Position numbers and translations under genes: made by a program | Notes under the pieces: generated by a model | The model's input: the letters and a program-made list of their open reading frames with translations, nothing else | The model's database searches: none | What the model was told of the DNA's origin: nothing | In this document: piece by piece, positions 26,066-35,761 of the stretch | Layout: the number at the start of each line of letters is the position of its first letter | Numbering within the stretch: the stretch's first letter is position 1 | Assembly: GCF_001375555.1 (NCBI RefSeq) | Contig: NZ_CTDZ01000008.1 | Location: 65,592-129,591, forward strand | Source of the DNA: Numidum massiliense | GTDB lineage: Bacteria; Bacillota; Bacilli; Thermoactinomycetales; Novibacillaceae | Length of the DNA: 64,000 nt | Direction: 5' to 3'

Positions 26066-26605
26066 TTACTGTTTGTCGTCATTGCGCTTAAGTGGCGGCG
26101 CTCCGTCGGCTACTTCTTGCACGTAGAACCAGATGCGCACGCGGGAACTAATCGCTACCGCTTCGAACTGTAACTCGTACGTTTTTTGATCTAACTTGAC
26201 AGGGTGGTGGTTGATCGTCTCGCGAAAAAAATGTGGCAGCCCCGCGTAGCGGCTCACTGGCTCGCCGATGATGTTCATTTGTTTCAACCATTGGTATACT
26301 TCAGCGTTTATTTTTTCCCGCGTCACTTTATTCAAGTGTTGCTCCTTTTGCTCCAATAGCTGCAAGTCGATCGCTTGCACGATTTCTTCGCGCTGTTCGT
26401 GGGACAGTTGCTCGCGCAGCTGCTCGACTTCGTTCGTCACTTTCGTCAGCTCGTTACCGCGCCGTTCCAGTTCACCGTACAAATTGTCGATTTGATGGCC
26501 GAGTAGGATGAGCATCGTCGCGGCGCCAAACGAAGCGCCAAGCAGCATGAGGGCGATATATTTAGAGAGGCGGTGCCGCCAAGACGGCTGTCGATCGCTG
26601 TTCAA
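26066..26605 (-). CDS. ytrI: Sporulation membrane protein YtrI
   Basis: About 180 residues: one N-terminal membrane helix (LSKYIALMLLGASFGAATML), then a coiled coil (ELERRGNELTKVTNEVEQL and on) and a beta-rich C-terminal domain ending in a basic/acidic tail. This matches YtrI, needed for efficient sporulation with YtrH in B. subtilis. The start is TTG 26605, five bases after GGGGGGAT, and it overlaps the TGA of ytrH by four bases (TTGA), so the pair is coupled. The longer frame to 26629 lacks a proper start signal. Confidence 0.85.
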   Translation of the reverse strand: MNSDRQPSWRHRLSKYIALMLLGASFGAATMLILLGHQIDNLYGELERRGNELTKVTNEVEQLREQLSHEQREEIVQAIDLQLLEQKEQHLNKVTREKINAEVYQWLKQMNIIGEPVSRYAGLPHFFRETINHHPVKLDQKTYELQFEAVAISSRVRIWFYVQEVADGAPPLKRNDDKQ

Positions 26606-26937
26606 GACACATCCCCCCGGATGAGCCACATGACGAGTTTATACCCGAGGTGCGCCCCGGCAAACGCACTGAGCAGTAAGAACAGTTGCTGGGCGACGAC
26701 GTCGAGGTCGCCGTGACGAATATTCACCTCTACTGTGCGTAAGACGTCGACCGTTCCGCCAAGTGCGGCGACGATCGCCCACACTTTTAGTTGCCCGACA
26801 ATATGTTCAATCGTCCCCATTGGCGTTAGTCCGGAAGAAAGGCCGAGCAGCGAGCCGATGCCGCCCATGAGTGAACCGCCGACGACGACGCCAAAAGCGA
26901 CAAAAAAGTCGAGAATAATCGCAGACCAAAAAGGCAC
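26602..26937 (-). CDS. ytrH: Sporulation protein YtrH
   Basis: About 111 residues with three hydrophobic segments: SAIILDFFVAFGVVVGGSLMG, then VWAIVAALGGTVDVLR, then FLLLSAFAGAHLGYKLVMWL. Sequence and length fit YtrH, made in the mother cell under SigE in B. subtilis and located divergent from dnaE, exactly as here. GTG 26937 is preceded by GGAGGTG at seven bases; the longer open frame up to 27033 has no ribosome site. I could not identify a clear SigE promoter. Confidence 0.88.
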   Translation of the reverse strand: MPFWSAIILDFFVAFGVVVGGSLMGGIGSLLGLSSGLTPMGTIEHIVGQLKVWAIVAALGGTVDVLRTVEVNIRHGDLDVVAQQLFLLLSAFAGAHLGYKLVMWLIRGDVS

Positions 26938-27479
26938 TTCACGCCCACCTCCGAACGTAAGCTCCCTGTAAACGAACCCGTAAGGCCGGTAAGTTCCTAG
27001 TAAACGAACCCGTAAGCCGCCGCCTTCACACACCTTGAGGATTGGCCTCCTCGCTATAGCTGATGGGTATTGCTGGCTGCACCTTCCAAGCTAACCACGC
27101 GTTGCGACGCGACACTAAGCGATACTTGATTCATTTTTTTGCAATCCTTGCTTTGGTTGGTCATTTCGCGTTACTTGGCGCTTCGCTGTACTTTGTTTAG
27201 TAATCTAGCTTAACAACCTGTCTCTTTTTTTAGCTTATGAGGGCGAAAAAATGATTATGAGCAACTATGAGCAACGACGTCGAAAGAAAGGGGCAACAGT
27301 GCGTTCGAACACGGGATGACAAGTAGGCATGAGGGTAAGCGATGCGTAAACGCTGGCAGCATTAAGCGCGAATGTCGGTGAACCGTCGGGGGATGATTCG
27401 AGGGTGTGTTCGGTTTATAATATAAAGTAACATCGTATGTCGGAGAACATTTACACGGCGTACAGCAAGGCGAAGGGGG
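26938..27479. other. Divergent promoter region between ytrH and dnaE
   Basis: More than 500 bases without a supported gene. A 17-bp direct repeat is listed separately. A 22-residue basic frame (ATG 27251) with a weak GAGGG site is present but I do not call it. Promoters for both directions must be here; none is clear enough to place. Confidence 0.4.
26968..27016. repeat. 17-bp direct repeat upstream of ytrH
   Basis: GTAAACGAACCCGTAAG occurs at 26968-26984 and exactly again at 27000-27016, a 32-bp period. Confidence 0.85.
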
Positions 27480-27485
27480 ATGGAA

Positions 27486-30400
27486 TTGTTGACATCATTT
27501 GTTCATTTACACGTGCATACGCCGTTTAGTTTATTAGACGGTGCCGCGCCCATTCCCCGACTCGTCACGCAGGCAAAAAAACTCGGGATGGACTATTTAG
27601 CGCTTACGGATCACGGGGTGCTGCACGGTGTCGTGCCGTTTTACCGCCTGTGTGAAAAAGTCGGCATTCAGCCGATCATCGGTTGTGAAGTGTATGTCGC
27701 TAAAGGGCGCATGAGTGACCGAGTGCCACCGAAAACGGAAAAAATTCACCACCTCGTGCTGCTCGCGGAAAACGCGATCGGTTATCGTAACTTATTGCAG
27801 TTGTCTTCGGAGGCTCACCTGCGCGGTTTTTACTACAAGCCCCGCGTCGACAAACAAATACTGCGCCAATATAGTGAAGGGCTCATCGCACTCAGCAGTT
27901 GTTTAGCCGGGGAAGTGAATCATGCCCTGCTAAACGGGGAGGTTGCGCGAGGGCGAGAGCTCGCTGAGGAGTACCGTGACATTTTTGGATCGGACAACTT
28001 TTTTTTGGAATTGCAAGACCATGGGCTCCCAGAGCAAAAAGTCGTAAATCGGCGTCTGATCGCCTTAAGCGAACAGACGGGGATCCCCCTCGTCGCCACG
28101 AACGATGTCCACTACGTCGACCGAGCGGATCGTGCCGCCCACGACTGTCTCTTGTGCATCGGGACAGGTGCCAAGTTAAGTGATCGGGAGCGGCTTAGAT
28201 TTGCGAGTGATCAGTACTATTTGAAGTCGGGTGCGGAGATGGCGAGCTTGTTTCGCCACGTGCCTGAGGCGCTTGCAAACACCGTACGCATCGCACGCCG
28301 CTGTCAGTTGACGCTCGACTTTGACCAAATTGTGTTGCCGGCTTTCCCGTTACCGCAAGGACGGACGGCAGCGGGTACGCTTAAGGAGCTCGCTTACCGC
28401 GGGGCAGAGCGCCGCTACGGCGAAGTGGACGACGCGGTGAAAAGTCGCTTAGACCACGAGTTGCGCGTCATCGACGAGATGGGGTTTAACGACTATTTTC
28501 TCATCGTGTGGGACTTTGTTCGCTATGCACACGAACGCGGCATTGCCACTGGTCCGGGACGCGGTTCCGCCGCCGGCAGTTTGGTTTCATACTGTTTACG
28601 GATTACGGACATTGATCCGTTAAAATACAATTTGCTGTTTGAGCGGTTTCTCAATCCGGGGCGCCGCACGATGCCAGACATCGATATCGACTTTAACTAC
28701 GAGCGACGCGACGAGGTCATTCAATACGTCATCGATAAATACGGCGCAGATCGCGTCGCACAAATTGCCACCTTCGGTACGTTGGCACCGCGGGCGGCGG
28801 TGCGCGATGTCGGACGGGTGATGGGGCTCGCGTACAAGCAAGTCGATCAAGTGGCGAAATGTATCCCGAACGCTCCGGGGATGACGATGGAGAAGGCGTT
28901 TGCGGCGAGTCCAGACTTAAAGGCACTCGTGGCACGCGGGTCGGAGGAAGAGGCGCTCATTGGGCGCGCGCGGCAGTTGGAAGGCTTTCCGCGACACGTC
29001 TCCACGCATGCGGCGGGGGTCGTCATCGCGCCTGAATCGCTCACGCGCTATGTGCCGCTCATGCGCGGTAGCGACGGTGACCATGTACTCACGCAATATC
29101 CGATGGAAGACTTGGAAGCGATCGGGCTACTAAAGATGGATTTTCTCGGATTACGCAATTTGACCGTGATCGAGCGGACCATCGCTTCGATCGAAGCACA
29201 TACGGGAGAGCGCGTGTCATTCGCGGCGATCGGCGACGATGACCGCCAGACGTACGACATGCTAGCCCGCGGCGACACGACGGGCGTCTTCCAGTTGGAA
29301 TCGGCGGGGATGCGCCGCGTGTTGCGCGAGTTGCAGCCGACGCGCTTTGAAGACGTCATTGCCGTCCTAGCGCTGTACCGCCCGGGGCCGATGGAACATA
29401 TCGGAGAGTATATCGAGGCACGGCACGGACGGCGTGAAGTGACGTATTTACATCCCGACTTAGAACCGATCTTGAACGATACGTTTGGCATTATCGTCTA
29501 TCAGGAACAAATTATGCAAATCGCAGCCAAGATGGCTGGCTTTTCGCTGGAGGAAGCGGACTTGTTGCGCCGTGCCGTCGGCAAAAAGAAGCACGATGTG
29601 CTAGCGGAACAGCGCGAGCGCTTCGTGCGCGGCTGCGTGAGCCAGCAGTATGACGCCGCGCTCGGCCACCAGCTGTACGACTTGATCGTCCGCTTTGCCG
29701 ATTACGGGTTTAACCGCGCCCATGCGGCGGCTTATGCAGTGCTCGCTTACCAGACGGCGTACTTGAAGGCGCACTATCCGCACCATTTTATGGCTGCTTT
29801 ACTAACGACGGTGATGGGTAGTCACACGAAGTTAGCGGAGTACATCGACGACTGCCGTCAGCTGGGGATCGACGTCTTACCGCCAGACGTCAATGCGAGC
29901 GACGCCCATTTCACCGTCGAAGGTGGCGCGATTCGCTTTGGGCTCGCCGCGGTAAAAAACGTAGGTGCCCAAGCGATTGCCCATATTGTCGAGACGCGGC
30001 AAACGTACGGTACGTACCGCGACTTGTTTCATTTGTGCGAGCGCATCGACACGCGACTCGTCAATAAGCGTATGTTAGAATCGCTTGTTCTCGCGGGGGC
30101 GACTGCTTCGCTACCTGGGCATCGGGCACAGCATTTGAGCAATTTAGACGTGGCGGTGGACCGAGGAGCGCGCCTATACGCGGAGCGGACGAGTCGGCAA
30201 ATGAGTTTATTCGTTAGCGAAGCGGGTGCCGGACGGGATCAGCCGCCCGCACTGCGCGACACGCAGCCGTTTTCACGGCGGAAGGAGCTACAGTTAGAAC
30301 GGGAACTATTAGGTCTTTACTTGAGCGGGCACCCGTTAGAAGCGTACCGGCAGCTACTCGAGCGGGCGAATGTGACGGCGATTAGTCGGTTAGGCCGTTT

Positions 30401-31184
30401 GCCTGAGCAAGCCCACGTGCGCGTTGCGGGGCTCGTTAGCGCAGTGAAGGGGATTACGACGAAAAAAGGGGAGCCGATGGCGTTTGTGACGCTAGAAGAT
30501 GTGACCCAGTCAGTCGACGTCGTCGTTTTTCCTCGTGTGTATGACGCGCAGCGGGAGGCGTGGCAAGTGGACGAGCTACTCCTCGTCAGCGGCCGGGTCA
30601 ACCACCGCGGCGATGGTGTAGGTGTCATCGCCGCGGATGCTCGCCGTCTGCCTGCGACAGCGACGTCGGCCCCAGAATCGCCGGAGCCACCTATGCCAAC
30701 GTCGCCGGAGTCATCTATGCCAGCATCTCCGGAGTCACTCTCGCCAGCGCCGCTACCGTCACGGGCTGCTACCGTAAACGCAAAGGTAACCGCGTCGGCA
30801 GGACAAGGGAGCTCCCCGGCAGCGCAGCCGGAAGCAACTTCTCCAACGGTACGGACGCCGCCCCAGACGGCGCGGACGACTACCGCGCAGGAACAGGCGC
30901 CAAAACAACCCGCGTCGCAGGACGCCACCCCAACGCCGCCGGGTACTGCCTCGCCGACACAGCTGTTTGTACGCATTCCGGCCGACAGTGCGCCCGATCT
31001 ACTGCAGCGGCTTAAACATCTCATCAGCCGTTTTCCCGGGACGACTCCGGTACTGCTATACTATGCGGATAGTAAGCGAGTACGCGTCCTACCTCCAGAC
31101 AAATTCGGAGTCGATTGGACAGAGTGCCGCCGTGACTTGGAGGCGCTGTGTGGCGAAGAAAACGTGAGGGCAGTCGAGCGCTGA
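27486..31184 (+). CDS. dnaE: DNA polymerase III alpha subunit (DnaE)
   Basis: About 1232 residues, the C-family replicative polymerase that extends primers with PolC in Firmicutes. The N-terminal PHP domain opens HLHVHTPFSLLDGA. The polymerase core has GPGRGSAAGSL and the triple-aspartate PDIDIDF near residues 397-403. FPRHVSTHAAGVV and the helix-hairpin-helix region follow. An OB-fold domain (VRVAGLVSAVKGITTKKG) comes before an unusual Pro/Ser/Thr/Ala-rich stretch of about 100 residues, then a final small domain of about 70 residues. TTG 27486 is six bases from AAGGGGG; ATG 27480 abuts it. The low-complexity linker is longer than expected for this family. Confidence 0.95.
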   Translation: MLTSFVHLHVHTPFSLLDGAAPIPRLVTQAKKLGMDYLALTDHGVLHGVVPFYRLCEKVGIQPIIGCEVYVAKGRMSDRVPPKTEKIHHLVLLAENAIGYRNLLQLSSEAHLRGFYYKPRVDKQILRQYSEGLIALSSCLAGEVNHALLNGEVARGRELAEEYRDIFGSDNFFLELQDHGLPEQKVVNRRLIALSEQTGIPLVATNDVHYVDRADRAAHDCLLCIGTGAKLSDRERLRFASDQYYLKSGAEMASLFRHVPEALANTVRIARRCQLTLDFDQIVLPAFPLPQGRTAAGTLKELAYRGAERRYGEVDDAVKSRLDHELRVIDEMGFNDYFLIVWDFVRYAHERGIATGPGRGSAAGSLVSYCLRITDIDPLKYNLLFERFLNPGRRTMPDIDIDFNYERRDEVIQYVIDKYGADRVAQIATFGTLAPRAAVRDVGRVMGLAYKQVDQVAKCIPNAPGMTMEKAFAASPDLKALVARGSEEEALIGRARQLEGFPRHVSTHAAGVVIAPESLTRYVPLMRGSDGDHVLTQYPMEDLEAIGLLKMDFLGLRNLTVIERTIASIEAHTGERVSFAAIGDDDRQTYDMLARGDTTGVFQLESAGMRRVLRELQPTRFEDVIAVLALYRPGPMEHIGEYIEARHGRREVTYLHPDLEPILNDTFGIIVYQEQIMQIAAKMAGFSLEEADLLRRAVGKKKHDVLAEQRERFVRGCVSQQYDAALGHQLYDLIVRFADYGFNRAHAAAYAVLAYQTAYLKAHYPHHFMAALLTTVMGSHTKLAEYIDDCRQLGIDVLPPDVNASDAHFTVEGGAIRFGLAAVKNVGAQAIAHIVETRQTYGTYRDLFHLCERIDTRLVNKRMLESLVLAGATASLPGHRAQHLSNLDVAVDRGARLYAERTSRQMSLFVSEAGAGRDQPPALRDTQPFSRRKELQLERELLGLYLSGHPLEAYRQLLERANVTAISRLGRLPEQAHVRVAGLVSAVKGITTKKGEPMAFVTLEDVTQSVDVVVFPRVYDAQREAWQVDELLLVSGRVNHRGDGVGVIAADARRLPATATSAPESPEPPMPTSPESSMPASPESLSPAPLPSRAATVNAKVTASAGQGSSPAAQPEATSPTVRTPPQTARTTTAQEQAPKQPASQDATPTPPGTASPTQLFVRIPADSAPDLLQRLKHLISRFPGTTPVLLYYADSKRVRVLPPDKFGVDWTECRRDLEALCGEENVRAVER
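30678..30749 (+). repeat. 24-bp tandem coding repeat in the dnaE linker
   Basis: Three 24-bp units at 30678-30701, 30702-30725 and 30726-30749 encode SPEPPMPT, SPESSMPA and SPESLSPA. They open the Pro/Ser/Thr-rich insertion of DnaE. Confidence 0.85.
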
Positions 31185-31202
31185 TTGCTCCTTATGAAAA
31201 TG

Positions 31203-31261
31203 TTGGTCAGGCGCCTTCCTTCTGTTATAATGTAGGCATGTCAGTGGTCTAACCACCACTG
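31203..31261 (+). promoter_or_regulatory. Promoter with FadR-type GntR operator before the malic enzyme gene
   Basis: TTGGTC (31203-31208), a 17-base spacer and TATAAT (31226-31231) form a very good SigA promoter. Just downstream CAGTGGT (31242-31248) and ACCACTG (31255-31261) form an inverted repeat whose core reads TGGTCTAACCA, the TNGT-N3-ACNA pattern of FadR-subfamily GntR operators; it would cover the start of transcription. In addition TTGGTCAGG at the -35 recurs inverted as CCTGACCAA at 31280-31288. The regulator is not identifiable here. Confidence 0.75.
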
Positions 31262-31325
31262 TATTATGCGTATCCGTGGCCTGACCAACGCCGCGTTACG
31301 TGAAGGTTAAAGGAGAGTGAAGCGG

Positions 31326-32552
31326 TTGTCGTCGTTACGTGAAGAAGCTCTACGGATACATAAGGAAAACCGTGGGAAGTTAGCTGTGCAATCGAAGGTA
31401 CCTGTGACGAATGCGCACGACCTAAGTTTAGCCTACTCCCCGGGGGTAGCTGAACCTTGCAAAGAAATTTACAGCGATCCCGATCGCGTCTTTGATTATA
31501 CGGCGAAAGGGAATATGGTGGCTGTCGTCTCCGACGGCACAGCTGTGTTAGGGTTGGGAAACATTGGCCCGGAAGCAGCTTTGCCTGTCATGGAAGGAAA
31601 AGCTGTGTTATTCAAAGCGTTTGCGGGGGTAGACGCCATCCCGCTTTGTCTTAAGACGACCGATATCGAAAAAGTGGTCGAAACGGTTAAACTGTTAGAA
31701 CCGACCTTCGGCGGAGTCAACCTAGAGGACATCGCCGCACCGAATTGTTTTATTATTGAAGAACGATTAAATAAGGAAACGAACATCCCGATCTTTCACG
31801 ACGATCAGCACGGTACAGCGATCGTGACGTTAGCTGGGTTAATCAACGCGCTAAAAGTCGTCGGGCGGGACGTGGGCGATATTCGCGTCGTAGCTAACGG
31901 AGCCGGTGCCGCTGGAGTGGCGATTGTTAAATTGCTCCTAAGCGTCGGCGTACGTGACGTGATCATGTGCGATAGCCGCGGCGCGATTTACGAAGGGCGC
32001 CCGCACGGAATGAACTGGGTGAAAGAAGAATTGGCGAAAGTGACGAACAAGGACCGCGTGCAAGGGGACCTGCCGGAAGTTATTCGCGGCGCCGACGTCT
32101 TTATCGGCGTCTCCGTCGAAGGAGCGGTGACGCCGGAGATGGTGCGTTCGATGAACAGCGATCCAATTATTTTTGCCATGGCGAATCCGTCGCCAGAAAT
32201 AATGCCAGAAGCGGCGCACGCGGCCGGGGCGAAAGTCGTCGGCACTGGACGGTCCGACTTTCCGAACCAAGTAAACAACGTGCTCGCCTTTCCGGGCATC
32301 TTTCGCGGTGCGCTCGACGTACGGGCGACACACATTAACGAACAGATGAAAATAACTGCCGCCTACGCAATCGCGGACTTAATCGACGATCGCGAACGCC
32401 GGGCCGATTACGTCATTCCGGCGCCGTTCGACAAACGCGTCGCTCCTGCCGTAGCAGCTGCTGTCGCGGAAGCGGCGATGGCGAGCGGGGTCGCCCGCGT
32501 GCACGTCGATCCGGCTGAAGTGCGTCAGCGGACCGCACAGCTGTTCAAGTAA
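31326..32552 (+). CDS. ytsJ: NAD(P)-dependent malic enzyme
   Basis: About 408 residues. It decarboxylates malate to pyruvate, giving NAD(P)H. AYSPGVAEPCKEI near the N terminus, KAVLFKAFAGVDAIPLC with the catalytic Lys, FHDDQHGTAIVTLAG with metal-binding acidic residues, and VVANGAGAAGVAIVKLLL (Rossmann loop) are typical of the short bacterial malic enzymes such as YtsJ. TTG 31326 is about ten bases after AGGAG; GTG 31317 is too close. Gene order dnaE-malic enzyme-accDA is as in Bacillus. It supplies pyruvate and reducing power for fatty-acid synthesis, and has its own promoter with a GntR-type operator. Confidence 0.93.
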   Translation: MSSLREEALRIHKENRGKLAVQSKVPVTNAHDLSLAYSPGVAEPCKEIYSDPDRVFDYTAKGNMVAVVSDGTAVLGLGNIGPEAALPVMEGKAVLFKAFAGVDAIPLCLKTTDIEKVVETVKLLEPTFGGVNLEDIAAPNCFIIEERLNKETNIPIFHDDQHGTAIVTLAGLINALKVVGRDVGDIRVVANGAGAAGVAIVKLLLSVGVRDVIMCDSRGAIYEGRPHGMNWVKEELAKVTNKDRVQGDLPEVIRGADVFIGVSVEGAVTPEMVRSMNSDPIIFAMANPSPEIMPEAAHAAGAKVVGTGRSDFPNQVNNVLAFPGIFRGALDVRATHINEQMKITAAYAIADLIDDRERRADYVIPAPFDKRVAPAVAAAVAEAAMASGVARVHVDPAEVRQRTAQLFK

Positions 32553-32652
32553 ACGATTGCCGCTGTACGTCGCGCGGGATCAGCTAACGTGTGCTTACGA
32601 AGTATGGCAGGCGCATTTTCTATCACATCATACGTTATATAACTTGGTTTAG

Positions 32653-32778
32653 TTGGAATTTTCAGCTTTACCTAATACTCGTTTGAACACTTTTTATAAA
32701 CTAATTCGCGCCAGCGGCAACGATTATCTGCAGCTGCGCCCGTCGTTTTTTGTCGTACAGTATGTGAAGGAAGTGTGA
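32653..32778 (+). pseudogene. Possible remnant of a FadR/GntR-family regulator (FCD domain)
   Basis: In the malic enzyme-accD gap one frame, bounded by TAG at 32650 and TGA at 32776-32778, reads LNTFYKLIRASGNDYLQL and then RPSFFVVQYVKEV. The F-[HY]-x-L-I-x-A-S-G-N pattern is the signature of the FCD ligand domain of FadR-type GntR proteins, in which the first position after Phe is usually a metal-binding His. There is no start codon or ribosome site and the rest of the protein is missing. From memory, some related Bacillales carry a GntR gene at this exact position. The match is short, so this is tentative. Confidence 0.35.
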
Positions 32779-32804
32779 AGGAAGCCGTTTAGCGAGGTGT
32801 GACA

Positions 32805-33677
32805 GTGTTAAAGAACATATTTACTAAAAAACGAAAGTATGCGACGATCCCGTCGGAACAAGCGAAACGGGACATTCCGGAAGGTATTTTGTCCAAATGT
32901 AAAAAATGCGGCACTATGACGTACGTGAAGGAATTAGAGAAAAACGCGAAAGTGTGTCCAAAGTGCGGCTACCATTACCCGTTGACAGCGCAGGAGCGCC
33001 TTCGCTACATCCTCGACGACGGCCGCTTCTTCGAATACGATACCGACTTACGCTCTGTCGATCCGCTCGATTTCCCGGATTACGAACGCAAAGTTGCCGG
33101 GGACATGCAGAAGACGAACCTTTCCGAAGCGGTCGTTACCGGCGAAGGGACGATCGGCGGCTTTCCGGTAGCGATCGGCGTGATGGATTGGCGCTTCCGC
33201 ATGGGTAGCATGGGATCAGTTGTCGGGGAAAAAATTACGCGGACGATCGAGCGGGCCGGAGAAAAGCAGTATCCGCTCATTCTGTTTTCGGCGTCGGGTG
33301 GCGCACGCATGCAAGAAGGGATTTTATCGCTCATGCAAATGGCGAAAACGTCAGCCGCACTTGAGCGCTTCTCCCGCACAGGTGGTTTATATATTTCCGT
33401 TTTAACCGATCCTACGACAGGGGGCGTCTCTGCTAGCTTCGCGACGCTCGGCGATATTAACTTAGCCGAACCAGGTGCGCTGATCGGCTTTACCGGGCCG
33501 CGCGTCATCGAGCAGACGATTCGACAAAAGCTGCCGGAGGACTTCCAAACAGCCGAGTTTCTACTCGCACACGGGCAACTTGACCTCGTTACACATCGCC
33601 ATCAGTTGCGAGAGACGCTTACGCAACTTCTGGATCTACACCTGACGAAGGGGGCGGAAGCATGGCCAGCCCACTAA
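32805..33677 (+). CDS. accD: Acetyl-CoA carboxylase carboxyltransferase subunit beta
   Basis: About 290 residues. The N-terminal zinc ribbon [20 protein letters not shown] (ending in PKCG) is diagnostic of AccD, followed by the crotonase-type fold with [18 protein letters not shown], which forms the oxyanion hole for the carboxybiotin reaction. With AccA it transfers CO2 from biotin to acetyl-CoA to make malonyl-CoA in the cytosol. The start is GTG 32805 after GAGGTG; GTG 32799 overlaps that site. It overlaps accA by 16 bases, giving equal expression of the two subunits. Confidence 0.95.
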   Translation: MLKNIFTKKRKYATIPSEQAKRDIPEGILSKCKKCGTMTYVKELEKNAKVCPKCGYHYPLTAQERLRYILDDGRFFEYDTDLRSVDPLDFPDYERKVAGDMQKTNLSEAVVTGEGTIGGFPVAIGVMDWRFRMGSMGSVVGEKITRTIERAGEKQYPLILFSASGGARMQEGILSLMQMAKTSAALERFSRTGGLYISVLTDPTTGGVSASFATLGDINLAEPGALIGFTGPRVIEQTIRQKLPEDFQTAEFLLAHGQLDLVTHRHQLRETLTQLLDLHLTKGAEAWPAH

Positions 33678-34624
33678 AGTTTGAACTTCCTCTAATTGAA
33701 TTACAAAAAAAGATCGAGGAGTTGACCGCGTACGCCGCGGGGAATCGCACACCTGATCTAAGTGAAGAGATTGCGAGGTTGCAAGAGCGGTACGACCACT
33801 TAGAACGTGAGATATACGACAATTTGACGCCGTGGCAAAAAGTTCAGATCGTCCGCCACGCGGAACGGCCGACTTCATTGGACTATATTCGATACATTTT
33901 TACTGACTTTGTCGAGTTGCACGGCGACCGCATGTTTGGCGACGATTTGGCCATTGTCGGCGGAATCGGTAAATTGGAAGGGCTCCCGGTCACCGTCATC
34001 GGTCACCAAAAAGGGCAAGATACGAAAGACAACATCAGGCGTAACTTTGGGATGCCGCATCCGGAAGGCTATCGGAAGGCGCTGCGCTTAATGCAGCAGG
34101 CGGACAAGTTTGAACGGCCGATTATTACGTTGATCGACACGCCCGGCGCCTATCCCGGCAAAGGGGCGGAAGAGCGAAACCAGAGCGCGGCAATTGCCGA
34201 AAACATTCGCGCGATGGCTGGCTTTAACGTGCCGATCGTCTGTGTCGTCACCGGGGAAGGTTCAAGTGGCGGCGCACTCGGCATCGGAGTCGGCGATGCG
34301 ATCATGCTCCTCGAACACGCGTATTACTCCGTGATCGCCCCGGAATCGGCGGCTTCGATCTTGTGGAAAGATGTGACGAAAGCAGAACAAGCCGCGGAAT
34401 CACTTAAAATAAGTGCGGAACACGTGGTAAACTTAGGAGTAGGGGATCGCATTATTTCCGAAGTACGCGGCGGGGCACACAAAGACCCACAGCGACAAGC
34501 CACATTCATAAAAGAAGCATTACTGGAGGCCCTCCCCCGCTTGCTCGCCGAAGACGCGGATCAATTACGCGAAAAACGATACGAGAAGTTTAAAAAAATG
34601 GGTAAAATATCGGTATTAGCTTGA
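33662..34624 (+). CDS. accA: Acetyl-CoA carboxylase carboxyltransferase subunit alpha
   Basis: 320 residues of full family length. The N-terminal helical part ([19 protein letters not shown]) is followed by the crotonase-like core with [27 protein letters not shown] in two parts around the conserved Gly-rich loops and [18 protein letters not shown], which forms the active-site half contributed by this subunit. It starts at ATG 33662 inside accD, with GGGGGCGGAAG upstream. No biotin carboxylase or BCCP genes are in the window; they usually sit elsewhere. Confidence 0.95.
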   Translation: MASPLKFELPLIELQKKIEELTAYAAGNRTPDLSEEIARLQERYDHLEREIYDNLTPWQKVQIVRHAERPTSLDYIRYIFTDFVELHGDRMFGDDLAIVGGIGKLEGLPVTVIGHQKGQDTKDNIRRNFGMPHPEGYRKALRLMQQADKFERPIITLIDTPGAYPGKGAEERNQSAAIAENIRAMAGFNVPIVCVVTGEGSSGGALGIGVGDAIMLLEHAYYSVIAPESAASILWKDVTKAEQAAESLKISAEHVVNLGVGDRIISEVRGGAHKDPQRQATFIKEALLEALPRLLAEDADQLREKRYEKFKKMGKISVLA

Positions 34625-34678
34625 ACGGTTGGCCTTAATAGCAACCGTGGCGCTATGACGTGAACGTATCAAAGAAAC

Positions 34679-34729
34679 GTCCTTAAGGGCGGAACAGTCC
34701 TTAAGGACTAAATCGTGTCCCGGAGGGAC
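34679..34729 (+). other. Palindromic repeats and hairpin in the pfkA leader
   Basis: GTCCTTAAGG at 34679-34688 is repeated at 34697 as the full palindrome GTCCTTAAGGAC (34697-34708), and GTCCC (34717-34721) pairs with GGGAC (34725-34729). No T tract follows, so it is not a simple terminator. It could be an operator or an RNA leader for pfkA-pyk. Confidence 0.5.
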
Positions 34730-34774
34730 GAAAAGTGTCCATGAGGGGGAAATATCCGTTCGAGGAGGTAATAA

Positions 34775-35737
<963 letters not shown>

Positions 35738-35761
35738 GTTAACGTACGAGGAGGAGACAGT

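Noticed and set aside
27251..27319. 22-residue basic peptide frame before dnaE
   Set aside because: Weak ribosome site and no further support, unlike the tiny gene at 37.6 kb.
30317..31024. 235-codon minus-strand frame over the DnaE linker
   Set aside because: Low-complexity DNA opens the opposite strand; no ribosome site or similarity.
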